64,000 nucleotides of DNA. Source: Pandoraea norimbergensis (GTDB lineage: Bacteria; Pseudomonadota; Gammaproteobacteria; Burkholderiales; Burkholderiaceae). The notes beneath the pieces are model-generated. The model ran no database searches. It saw only the letters and a program-made list of their open reading frames with translations, and had not been told where the DNA came from. Each line of letters starts with the position of its first letter. Positions within the stretch are counted from its first letter, which is position 1. Position numbers and translations under genes: made by a program. The stretch lies in contig NZ_CP013480.3 of assembly GCF_001465545.3 (NCBI RefSeq), forward strand, positions 1,550,001 to 1,614,000, given 5' to 3'. Of this stretch, positions 12,425 to 21,043 are shown one piece after another.

Positions 12425-12565
12425 ATCGTCATCGGTCTCGCCAGGCCCTTCGGCTGCGCACGCCATAGCCGAAATCGGCCAAGTCTGTTGACGTACGCCC
12501 CTGCCGGTACACGCAATACTCGCAAGACGCGATGTGCACGACAGGGCGGCTACTCCCCAATGAAT
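12425..12565 (-). ncRNA. yybP-ykoY (Mn2+-sensing) riboswitch
   Basis: Read on the minus strand, the leader begins TTGGGGAGTAGCCG (from about 12563), continues with GTCAACAGACTTGGCCG and TGCGCAGCC, and reaches GCCTGGCGAGACCGATGA near 12440. The GGGGAGTAGC opening and the CTGGCGAGACC segment are the conserved core of proteobacterial yybP-ykoY elements, which sense Mn2+. It starts about 10 nt after a strong promoter and ends about 70 nt before the exporter start codon. Exact ends are approximate. Confidence 0.85.
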
Positions 12566-12573
12566 CGGAGCGG

Positions 12574-12582
12574 ATTATAGCA
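12574..12582 (-). promoter_or_regulatory. Extended -10 promoter for the riboswitch transcript
   Basis: The minus strand reads TGCTATAAT, a perfect -10 hexamer with the extended TGn element, 10-15 nt upstream of the first conserved riboswitch base. No good -35 is seen at 17 bp, which suits an extended -10 promoter. It overlaps the region just past the stop codon of the upstream minus-strand gene. Confidence 0.75.
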
Positions 12583-12594
12583 TCGGTCCCGGGG

Positions 12595-14466
12595 CTATGC
12601 GCAAGCGACCTGATCGGGGCGCAGTCTGTGATGTTCGCTGGCCCCCATGCCGAGGCGGCTGACGATCAGATCCAGTTCCGCCTCATGCAAGACGCCGGCC
12701 TCGATAGATGCCTCAATCTCCCTCACGTCCTTCTCGATCGTGTGCATGGCGCGCTTGTGGCCGTTGCGCACGTCGCTGCGCGGCTCGGTTTGCGACGCTA
12801 GCAGATGGGTGAGTAATTCACGTTTCAAACGTGCGAGCGTGAGTTCCGTTTCGGCCTGTCTGCTCGGCTCGTTGCCGACGTGCACCTCCGACGAGAGATA
12901 GCCGGTTGTCTTCTCGGTGATGACACGGCGATACGGAATGTGACCTTGCCAGCTGGCGTGGCGCTCCGGCGTGAACATGTCCTTGTGTTCGAGATAGGCG
13001 ACGTTGTGCCCGAGCAGGGCAAACGGCTCCAGCGCGCCGCTGCGAATGCCAACCAGGCGTGACCCTGTTTTCGAGAGCAGGGTGTCGATGAAGTACCACT
13101 GATTTTCCCGCGCCGCGAGTAGCTGTTCTCCATCGAATTTGCCGTTCCAGAACCGGCCGATTTGTGGCCGGATTTCCGGGCGGTTGGGATGACGGTCGAA
13201 CGTCCCTTTGGGCAGATCTGACGCAGGGTTGATGTAGGTGTCGGCGATGTCAAACACGTTCAGACCTTCGTCTTTCAGGCGACTCGCAATCTGTTCGAAC
13301 ATGAGTGGGCGCGAGATTGCCTGCGACTCGCGTTCGTTGGCGCCTTCGCGATCGGCAATCCAGAGTCCCACGCTGTTCTTGTCGAGTTTGTGGTGTCGCA
13401 CGAGCGAGTCGACGGCGTCATCGATGCGTTGACGTGTTCCCGGTTCGACGAGATTCCATAGGCGTTGACGGATTTCCCCCGGCAGCGCATTGGCGCGTGC
13501 TTCGCTTTGCGCAAATTGGCGTCGAATGAGTTCAGTGGTGACCGAGATATGGAAGATGTGTTCATCCTTGGCGATCAACGCCGTCAGGCCGGCGGCGCCA
13601 GGGCCCGCCTTGAACTTGTCGCGCGTGTTCGGCTCGTCGAGGCTCTCCCGGGCGTTCTTGAGCGCCTTCCCGGTATCGTCAAATTTGAAGATCGAGACGC
13701 GCTCCTTTGCGTTTGCAATGCCGTTCTTCTCCAATGCTTCGGTCATCACCTTGCGAGCGGTCTCGGCATCTTGTGCCTGACGCGTCACTTCCTTTGGATC
13801 GCCTTGGGCGGCATGGCCGATCACGACGTTCAGACGAGGCTCCATCAGCGCGGCAATGATCAACGTGTACCGGTCGCCGGTGGCATAGCCGGGCAAGAAC
13901 GTGAAGACTTTCCTGTTTTCGTCTTCGAGCACGGCGGCGAAGGGCTTGTCGCGCTCGTGAAGGTACGGCAGGCCCTTGCCGGTCGCCGGGTCGATACAGA
14001 ATTCCTGATTCCTCATCACATTGGCCTTGCCGACGATATGTCCGCGCAAGGGCATGTGTGTGGCACGCGCCGTTGCCTGCCTGAGGGCCTCTGCGCCGAT
14101 ATCGGCACGGAATCGCCGCGAAGAATCGAAGTGTTCTCCAACGTGCCGCTCCAACTGGGCCGTCGCGTTCGTGGTTTCGCCGGCAGGGTTGGAGGCACTG
14201 AATCGCTCATCGAGCCGCGTGTCGCATTGCAGTGAGGAATCTGCGTGCGTGGTGGTATCTCCCAAGCTCGCGCGGGTGGAAGCGCCGGAGATTTCAGCAG
14301 GCGTCTTGGGGAGTGAGATATCTGAGGCAAGCGTGTTGCCCGTCATCGCCAGAAAATCGAAAAGATGGAGATCGGGAAACTCGCGTTCGGGGCTGATGGA
14401 GACGCGTCCGATGGATTTCGGCGGTGCTGCCAAAGCGTGGTTGAAGTAGGTTTCGAATTGAAGCAT
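12595..14466 (-). CDS. Unrecognised 623-aa protein, candidate type III secreted effector (possible GT-B-like glycosyltransferase)
   Basis: I do not recognise the family. The protein has a Ser/Thr/Ala-rich, low-structure N-terminal 110 residues with no signal peptide or membrane helix, then a folded region of about 450 residues and a charged helical C-terminus. Two segments suggest a Rossmann or GT-B fold: RYTLIIAALMEPRLNVVIGH near 200-220, and SRLVGIRSGALEPFALLGHN near 500, the latter resembling the nucleotide-sugar-binding half of fucosyltransferase-like enzymes. The gene starts 14 bp after a CesT-like chaperone gene on the same strand, the usual effector arrangement. Base composition appears less GC-rich than neighbouring housekeeping genes. 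The effector and glycosyltransferase assignments are both inferences. Confidence 0.6.
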   Translation of the reverse strand: MLQFETYFNHALAAPPKSIGRVSISPEREFPDLHLFDFLAMTGNTLASDISLPKTPAEISGASTRASLGDTTTHADSSLQCDTRLDERFSASNPAGETTNATAQLERHVGEHFDSSRRFRADIGAEALRQATARATHMPLRGHIVGKANVMRNQEFCIDPATGKGLPYLHERDKPFAAVLEDENRKVFTFLPGYATGDRYTLIIAALMEPRLNVVIGHAAQGDPKEVTRQAQDAETARKVMTEALEKNGIANAKERVSIFKFDDTGKALKNARESLDEPNTRDKFKAGPGAAGLTALIAKDEHIFHISVTTELIRRQFAQSEARANALPGEIRQRLWNLVEPGTRQRIDDAVDSLVRHHKLDKNSVGLWIADREGANERESQAISRPLMFEQIASRLKDEGLNVFDIADTYINPASDLPKGTFDRHPNRPEIRPQIGRFWNGKFDGEQLLAARENQWYFIDTLLSKTGSRLVGIRSGALEPFALLGHNVAYLEHKDMFTPERHASWQGHIPYRRVITEKTTGYLSSEVHVGNEPSRQAETELTLARLKRELLTHLLASQTEPRSDVRNGHKRAMHTIEKDVREIEASIEAGVLHEAELDLIVSRLGMGASEHHRLRPDQVACA

Positions 14467-14480
14467 GGGGGGGCTCGTGA

Positions 14481-14900
14481 TCAGGTGTTAAGCAAGTGGA
14501 GGGTGCGGTTCGGCACGGATTCGCTGACGTCGCACATCGTGCGATGGATTTGCGATCGCATGTCTGCGAGGCGGGCGACACGCTTGGACAATTGCTCCGG
14601 CGTCGCCTCGTGTGGGCCGAATGAGTCGAACAGACGCACCGTATCGGTCGGGCGGTGCATGGCAAGCCAAACGCTTCCCATCGTCTGAATCTCTGCATTC
14701 AGGTGAAGGAGGCAGTCTCTGGCGGCGCTGTCGAGTGAGGCGGCGGGCAGGGGCAGCGACGTGTGAATGACCAGCCGGTCGTGCCCCGCAACGGTGTCGA
14801 CGTGCCACGTCTGTCCGTCGGCATCGGTCACGCAGAGGGAGCGAGGTTCGGGGGGGCCGTCGGCATGAAGATCGCGGGCCAGCCGGGACAACGCTGCCAT
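14481..14900 (-). CDS. CesT-like type III secretion chaperone
   Basis: About 139 residues from ATG 14900, the length of class I type III secretion chaperones. The pattern fits the Tir-chaperone fold: an N-terminal helix (ALSRLARDLHADG), a beta hairpin (LCVTDADGQTWHVD, RLVIHTSLPL), a helix with the conserved LHLNAEIQTMGSVWLAMH segment, a strand (TVRLFDSF) and a terminal helix (TPEQLSKRVARLADMR). These small proteins dimerise and hold one effector in the cytosol. The frame stays open upstream to a GTG at 15188, adding a Ser/Ala-rich stretch; the short form is preferred on family length, but no strong ribosome-binding site marks either start. The next gene, 14 bp downstream, is its probable client. 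Confidence 0.6.
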   Translation of the reverse strand: MAALSRLARDLHADGPPEPRSLCVTDADGQTWHVDTVAGHDRLVIHTSLPLPAASLDSAARDCLLHLNAEIQTMGSVWLAMHRPTDTVRLFDSFGPHEATPEQLSKRVARLADMRSQIHRTMCDVSESVPNRTLHLLNT

Positions 14901-15285
14901 CGGGGTTTCAGCAAGGGGGCGGGGGGCGTGCAACTGACTAACTCCAGATTGAATGGGCCAAGACGTCGTGTCATGACACGACATCGTTACGAAGGCGCAG
15001 GACGACATGCCCGGCGCACTCACTCTGACTGCACGCCGGAAAGGCACGTTCGCCGGAGAAGCCCCGGTGAAACCCGTTTGTGCCGCCTGCGCTGATGCGT
15101 CGTGGGAATTCCCTTCGATGTTGGCAAACGACGGGAGGGCGGCGACGCCGTCACCGGTTTGAATACGGTCTTGTGTGCGCTTTCGCACCGCAACGACGCG
15201 AATGCCACAGTTCCGTGCAGTGAAGGAGAAGCGATGGCAGGGACGGCGTCATGCAAGTGGATTGCGCTGGCGTGGGAATGCACCC
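14901..15285. other. Divergent regulatory stretch of the candidate effector island
   Basis: About 385 bp lie between the divergent chaperone and glycosidase-like genes. It carries an out-of-frame start with a strong ribosome-binding site (AAGGAG at 15223-15228, ATG 15234) that opens a 50-codon frame ending at 15386. No clear PIP or hrp box was found by eye. Confidence 0.4.
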
Positions 15286-16551
15286 ATGAGGAATCGCGCG
15301 TCGCATTGGCGAATGCGAAATGCGATGCCCGGAACCGACAGCGCAGGAGCCGAAGTGCAGCGACGATGCGTGCCCGTTTCCGATGACGCGGTGAGCGCCG
15401 CTAACGCGGTATCACTCGTGCCTCGTCGAGGCAAACCTGGAGAGTCAATGCTGACTGTGGTCAAAGCGCGAGGGCCAGCCGAGTGTCCATCTACCTACCG
15501 GCAATCGGACGCGGCCGACACGCTGGTGCGCTCGCTGAAGGCTGTTCGGCAATTGCCGGGGATCCCCCCTTTATCGACGGCACCGTCCACGCGTGACGAG
15601 CGGTTGACGCGCGCAAAGGCGCTTATGAGCGGTGTCGCGACGCGGCGCCATGTGCACGTGCGGAGCGTTGCGCCCGGGATGATTCTCGTCAGGGTCGCGG
15701 GCGATGCGCGATGCTTTGCCCGCGTGGGGATGGACGACGCGTTTTCCGACGGGCCGGATATGGCGTACCAGCGACTGGCCTATGTATCGGTGGCGTGGCC
15801 TCAGCATCAGAGCCGGGTGCTGGGCGGTAATGCCGGGCTCAGTAGCGTAGATGCGCTCGCCAACGAGGCCTTTGGGGCATCGAACGGCACCGGCGGTGCG
15901 GTGATCAACGGGGCTTTTTTCAATTTCCAGCGACGCACCGATGCCGGGCACCCGGAACATGCGCCAATCGGCGCGCTGCGCGCATCCGGGCGGTGCAGCG
16001 ACGGACTGCCGTTACCGGCGGCGTATCTGGACGACTACGTGGGGGTGCGATTCGACGACGGCTCGCATCTCGAGACGGCGCCCATGTTGTCTGCGCGCGG
16101 CAACGCCGCATTTACGCGCGAACGGCTCGCAGGCGACGCGTACCATCTCCCGCCCGATTTCTCATTCGCCTCGGCCTGTATCCACCCGGGAGAACTACAG
16201 CACGCTGCCGATCCCAACCCGCGGGCGGCGATCAGCCTGCCGATGGCATTCCAGCGCAATAACGTCAGGCTTGTCGTGGGCATGGCGAACGGACGTGGCA
16301 GTACCTGTCGCTCGGGTTATTCGCTGCCGGCGTGGGCCGGTGTCATGGCGCGCATCGATCGTCTGGATGCATTGCCCCATCAGTCGGTCAATCTGGATGG
16401 CGGCAATTCGATTGCGCTGGTGATCAGCGACGGCGAGGGGCGTCGATACCGCATCGGTCAGCCGCAGGAGGACCGGCATATCGCCAGCGCGATTGCGTTT
16501 GTGCGCTATGCCACGCAGGTAGGTCCGTCATGCCGGTCTGGGGGCGGTTGA
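15286..16551 (+). CDS. Phosphodiester-glycosidase (NAGPA/DUF2233)-like protein, candidate secreted effector
   Basis: About 421 residues if read from ATG 15286; the same frame opens at 15175, and ATGs at 15313 and 15325 are alternatives. The C-terminal half carries hallmarks of the NAGPA/phosphodiester glycosidase fold: VINGAFFNF (about residues 200-210) and the later HQSVNLDGGNSIAL, the equivalent of the family's LDGGGS motif. There is no signal peptide or membrane segment; the N-terminus is rich in Arg, Ser and Ala. It is divergent from the chaperone-effector pair and shares its accessory character. In this fold family the enzymes cleave sugar-phosphodiesters; a substrate cannot be named. 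A role as a second effector is inference. Confidence 0.55.
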   Translation: MRNRASHWRMRNAMPGTDSAGAEVQRRCVPVSDDAVSAANAVSLVPRRGKPGESMLTVVKARGPAECPSTYRQSDAADTLVRSLKAVRQLPGIPPLSTAPSTRDERLTRAKALMSGVATRRHVHVRSVAPGMILVRVAGDARCFARVGMDDAFSDGPDMAYQRLAYVSVAWPQHQSRVLGGNAGLSSVDALANEAFGASNGTGGAVINGAFFNFQRRTDAGHPEHAPIGALRASGRCSDGLPLPAAYLDDYVGVRFDDGSHLETAPMLSARGNAAFTRERLAGDAYHLPPDFSFASACIHPGELQHAADPNPRAAISLPMAFQRNNVRLVVGMANGRGSTCRSGYSLPAWAGVMARIDRLDALPHQSVNLDGGNSIALVISDGEGRRYRIGQPQEDRHIASAIAFVRYATQVGPSCRSGGG

Positions 16552-16569
16552 CGGCGGCGCGCAGGATGC

Positions 16570-16593
16570 AAAAAAGGGCGGCCGAAGCCGCCC
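16570..16593 (-). terminator. Intrinsic terminator of the guaD operon
   Basis: On the minus strand a GGGCGGC stem with a TTCG tetraloop pairs with GCCGCCC and is followed by TTTTTT (16575-16570). It lies 150 bp past the guanine deaminase stop codon and also separates it from the convergent glycosidase-like gene. Confidence 0.85.
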
Positions 16594-16742
16594 AAGGAGA
16601 TCCCCGACCGCATGCCCCTTGCGCACGGTCGGCGACCGCGGGGGAACGTGCGCCGCGCCAAGGCGGCGGCGTACGTTTCCTCGCGAAAGCAATGCAACAA
16701 CGTCATGCACGGCATTACTGCGCAAACCTCAGCGCCTCGATG

Positions 16743-18071
16743 TCAGTGCGCCGCGCGTCGGTGCACCGGCTTGCCGGCGGCGTACGTCGTGGCGATGGCA
16801 CGGTCGTCGCCGAGCATCGCAAACGCGAACAGCAACTCTTCGAGCGACTCGGCCAGTGCCGAACGGCGGGCGAGCAACGGCGTCGCCTTCGGATCGAGCA
16901 CCACGAAGTCGGCTTCCGCCCCGACTGCCAGCGTCCCGATGGTGCCGTGCAGATCGAGCGCATGTGCGGCGCCTTCGGTGGCCAGATAGAACATGCGTTC
17001 GGCCGTGAGGTGATAGCCCGACAGGCGCGCGACCTTGTGCGCCTCGTTCATCGTTTGCAGCATCGAGAACGTCGAGCCGCCGCCCACGTCGGTGGCAAGC
17101 GTCACCGGCATGCGCGTGGCTTCGGCGGACGCGAAGTCGAACAAGCCGCTGCCGAGGAACTGGTTGGACGTCGGGCAATGCGCGGCGACGGTGCCGGTCT
17201 CGAACATGCGGCGGCGGTCGTGGTCGTCGAGCCAGATGCAATGGCCGTACACGGCGCGCCGGCGCAGCAGCTTGTAGTGGTCGTACACATCGAGATAGCT
17301 GCGATGGCCCGGGAACAGCGAGCGCACCCATTCCACTTCGTCGGTGTTCTCAGCCACGTGGCTCTGGATGAACACGTCCTGATAGCGCTGCGCCAGTTCG
17401 CCGCATACGCCGAGCTGGGCTTCGGTCGAGGTCGGCGCGAAACGCGGCGTCAGGGCGTACATCTGACGGCCGTGGTTGTGCCAGCGCTGGATCAACGTCT
17501 CGCTGTCGCGGCCGCCGCTCTCAGCGGTATCGCGCAGGAATTCCGGACAGTTGCGATCCATCATCACCTTGCCGGCGATCATGCGCAGGTTGCGCGCATC
17601 GCTGGCCTTGAAGAAGGCATCTGCCGAACCCGGGTGCACCGTGCAATACACGAGCGCCGTGGTCGTGCCGCCACGCAGCAGTTCATCGAGGAAGAACTGG
17701 GCGACGTCGGCCGCGTATTCCGGGTTTTCGAAGCGGCGTTCGGTCGGGAACGTGTACTTCTCGAGCCAGGGCAGCAGGCCGGGCGCAGGCGACGCGATCA
17801 TGTCGGTCTGCGGATAGTGAATGTGCGTGTCGATAAAGCCCGGCGTGATGATCTTGTCGCGCAGGTCGTCGATGGGCGTGCCGGCGGGGAGCGTGGGCGC
17901 CACCTTGGCGTAGTCGCCCACGGCGGTGATGCGGCCGTTTTCATACGCGACGATGCCGTCGGTGTGATGCACCGTGCCGGGCGTACCGTCGAGGTAGGCG
18001 CGTGCCGGGTCGTGCGTGAAGTAGACCAGTTGCGCGCGTACGGCGCGCAAGGCTTGGGTCGTGGTGGACAT
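16743..18071 (-). CDS. guaD: Guanine deaminase
   Basis: A 442-residue amidohydrolase that converts guanine to xanthine and ammonia in the cytosol. It has the metal-binding signature PGFIDTHIHYPQ (residues about 76-87), the guanine deaminase-specific stretch LEKYTFPTERRF, then QSHVAEN and GHCIWL for further metal and substrate contacts and LATDVGGGS for the catalytic aspartate. A good AAGGA site precedes ATG 18071. It lies 19 bp downstream of the purine permease and shares a terminator at 16570-16593, so the two form an operon: import of guanine or hypoxanthine followed by deamination, feeding the xanthine dehydrogenase encoded nearby. Confidence 0.95.
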   Translation of the reverse strand: MSTTTQALRAVRAQLVYFTHDPARAYLDGTPGTVHHTDGIVAYENGRITAVGDYAKVAPTLPAGTPIDDLRDKIITPGFIDTHIHYPQTDMIASPAPGLLPWLEKYTFPTERRFENPEYAADVAQFFLDELLRGGTTTALVYCTVHPGSADAFFKASDARNLRMIAGKVMMDRNCPEFLRDTAESGGRDSETLIQRWHNHGRQMYALTPRFAPTSTEAQLGVCGELAQRYQDVFIQSHVAENTDEVEWVRSLFPGHRSYLDVYDHYKLLRRRAVYGHCIWLDDHDRRRMFETGTVAAHCPTSNQFLGSGLFDFASAEATRMPVTLATDVGGGSTFSMLQTMNEAHKVARLSGYHLTAERMFYLATEGAAHALDLHGTIGTLAVGAEADFVVLDPKATPLLARRSALAESLEELLFAFAMLGDDRAIATTYAAGKPVHRRAAH

Positions 18072-18090
18072 TTGCAGGGTCCTTATGTCG

Positions 18091-19515
18091 TTACATTTGC
18101 GTGAGCAGCAGCACTGCCAGCGCGGCGACGATCCACATCGCCGGCTTGATTTCCTTGGCGCGCCCGGTGAACAACTTGAGCACGACGAAAGCGAGGAAGC
18201 TGTAAGCGATGCCGTCGGTAATGGAGTACGAAATCGGGATCATCACGAGCGCGATGAAGCTCGGGATGGCCTCGTCCATGCGGTGCCATTCGATGCGGGC
18301 GACGGATTCCATCATGAACACGCCGACCAGAATCAACGCCGGGGCAGTCGCGATGGCGGGCACCAGCGAGAGCATCGGCGAGAGGAACAGGAACGGCAGG
18401 AACATCAACGCGCAAACGACGGCCGTCAGGCCCGTGCGTCCGCCTTGGGCAATGCCCGCGGCCGATTCGATGTAGGCGTTGGCCGGGCTCGTACCGAGCG
18501 GGCCGGAAATCAGCACCGAGAACGAATCGACGATCATGGCCTGACGCATGTTGCGCGGATTGCCGTCGCGATCCTTCATGTTACCGGCTTCGGCAATGCT
18601 CATGAAGGTCGAGAGGGTATCAAAGAACGCGGTGAACAGCATCACGAAGATGAACGGCAGGTACGCGACTTTCAGCGCACCCAGCAGGTCGAGCTGGCCG
18701 ATGCCGGAGAAATCGGGGGCTGCGAAGAAGCCGTGGAAGTTCACAAGCGTGGCGGTGGCGATTTCCTTGGGGAAGTACGCGGTGCCATCGCCCCAGAAAC
18801 GGCCGATGGGAATGGCCATCAGGGTGGTGACGACGATACCGATCATCAGCGCGCCGTTAACCCGGCGGGCGACCAGCACGGTGGTCAGTGCCAGCCCGAT
18901 CAGGAAGGTGACGGTCGGCGGCGACAGATGCGCGAGACGCACAACGGTGACCGGGTCGCTCACCACGAGCTTGGCGTTGACCAGCCCGATCACGGTGATG
19001 AACAGGCCGATACCGCACGAGATCGCATAGCGCAGGTTGGCCGGAATGGCATCGACGACGAAGCGTCGCACGTTCAGTGCCGCGAGCAGCGCGAACAGAA
19101 TGCCCGACCAGAACACGCAGCCCAGCGCGGTCTGCCACGGCATGCCGACGCCATGCACCATGGTGAAGGCGAACAGGGCGTTGAGGCCCATGCCGGGGGC
19201 GACGAGGACCGGGTTACGGGCGTACAGGCCCATGGCGCAGCTGCCGAAGAAGCTGATGAGCACGGTGGCGGTCAGCGCGGCCGGGAACGCCATGCCGGTC
19301 TTCGACAGAATGGCCGGGTTCACGACGATGATGTACATCGCCGCGAGGAAGGTGGTGATACCCGCTATCACTTCCGTACGGAACGTCGATCCGAGTGCCG
19401 TGATACCGAAATAACGATCGAGTGCCGATGCAGGCTGCGCGCCCGCCACGCGCGTGGTGTCGTGTGCCGCTTCGGGCGCGGCGCTGCCTGCCGGGGGGCT
19501 GAGCGATGAGTCCAT
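18091..19515 (-). CDS. AzgA-type NCS2 purine permease (guanine/hypoxanthine/adenine)
   Basis: A 474-residue inner-membrane nucleobase:H+ symporter with about 12-14 helices. The opening (ALDRYFGITALGSTFRTEVIAG followed by TTFLAAMYIIVVNP) and the APGMGLNALFAF motif are diagnostic of the AzgA-like COG2252 branch, whose E. coli members (GhxP, GhxQ, AdeP, AdeQ) carry guanine/hypoxanthine or adenine. CGGAGA precedes the ATG. It is the first gene of the operon with guaD, which favours guanine and hypoxanthine as substrates; specificity is inferred from context. Confidence 0.92.
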   Translation of the reverse strand: MDSSLSPPAGSAAPEAAHDTTRVAGAQPASALDRYFGITALGSTFRTEVIAGITTFLAAMYIIVVNPAILSKTGMAFPAALTATVLISFFGSCAMGLYARNPVLVAPGMGLNALFAFTMVHGVGMPWQTALGCVFWSGILFALLAALNVRRFVVDAIPANLRYAISCGIGLFITVIGLVNAKLVVSDPVTVVRLAHLSPPTVTFLIGLALTTVLVARRVNGALMIGIVVTTLMAIPIGRFWGDGTAYFPKEIATATLVNFHGFFAAPDFSGIGQLDLLGALKVAYLPFIFVMLFTAFFDTLSTFMSIAEAGNMKDRDGNPRNMRQAMIVDSFSVLISGPLGTSPANAYIESAAGIAQGGRTGLTAVVCALMFLPFLFLSPMLSLVPAIATAPALILVGVFMMESVARIEWHRMDEAIPSFIALVMIPISYSITDGIAYSFLAFVVLKLFTGRAKEIKPAMWIVAALAVLLLTQM

Positions 19516-19779
19516 GGGGTGTTGTCTCCGATGTTCTTAGATGTCGTGTGCCTCTTTGACGTCGCCGGTGTGGGGGCACCGGGATGCGCGCATTTGGGCA
19601 CGCTCGAAAAATAGCATTCACGTCTGGTGAAAATATTCCTTATGCGGAATGTCGGTCATCACCCGGGGCTAATACATCGTGCCGACATTCCCGGGGAATA
19701 GCGGTGGTTCTCAATGCGGCGTCTCACATTCCCACGGCTGGCATCGCTTGAAGGATTGCCGTGCGTAAATCGCCATAAA
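19516..19779. other. Promoter region upstream of the purine permease-guaD operon
   Basis: Non-coding DNA upstream of the minus-strand operon. It holds two related palindromes at 19635-19699 (listed separately) and an AT-rich stretch around 19620-19645 suitable for a promoter. No guanine riboswitch was recognised. Confidence 0.5.
19635..19699. promoter_or_regulatory. Paired palindromic operator candidates (ATTCC-Nx-GGAAT)
   Basis: ATTCC-N6-GGAAT at 19635-19650 and ATTCC-N3-GGAAT at 19687-19699 lie 36 bp apart, and a 10-bp perfect inverted repeat (GGAATGTCGG at 19646-19655, CCGACATTCC at 19682-19691) links them. They sit about 120-180 bp upstream of the permease start codon. The arms resemble IclR-type or other dimeric repressor sites; the cognate regulator is not identified here. 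Confidence 0.5.
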
Positions 19780-19808
19780 AAAACGCCCGAAAATATTTCG
19801 GGCGTTTT
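19780..19808. terminator. Bidirectional intrinsic terminator after the adenine deaminase gene
   Basis: A 13-bp stem (AAAACGCCCGAAA with TTTCGGGCGTTTT) with a 3-nt loop and T-runs on both strands. It lies 50 bp past the stop of the minus-strand deaminase gene. Confidence 0.85.
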
Positions 19809-19857
19809 TGTGATCGCGTGGTGCTGAATATGCGCTTAATTCACACGCGATTCACGC

Positions 19858-20958
<1,101 letters not shown>

Positions 20959-21043
20959 TCACGTGCACTGCGCAGGGCAAGGCGTGTGCGATGCGCACGA
21001 ATGGGTTGTGCACTCACCGGGGGAGGGTGGGCAAGGCCGGCTG

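Noticed and set aside
12595..16551. A complete type III secretion system
   Set aside because: Only a chaperone-like and two possible effector genes are seen; no needle, export gate or ATPase gene is in the window.
18061..19509. 482-codon plus-strand frame over the purine permease
   Set aside because: Charged and His/Arg/Gln rich with no fold features; the permease on the minus strand is unambiguous.
19516..19779. Guanine riboswitch upstream of the purine permease
   Set aside because: Searched by eye for the conserved loop sequences and pairing; none found. The palindromes look like protein sites instead.
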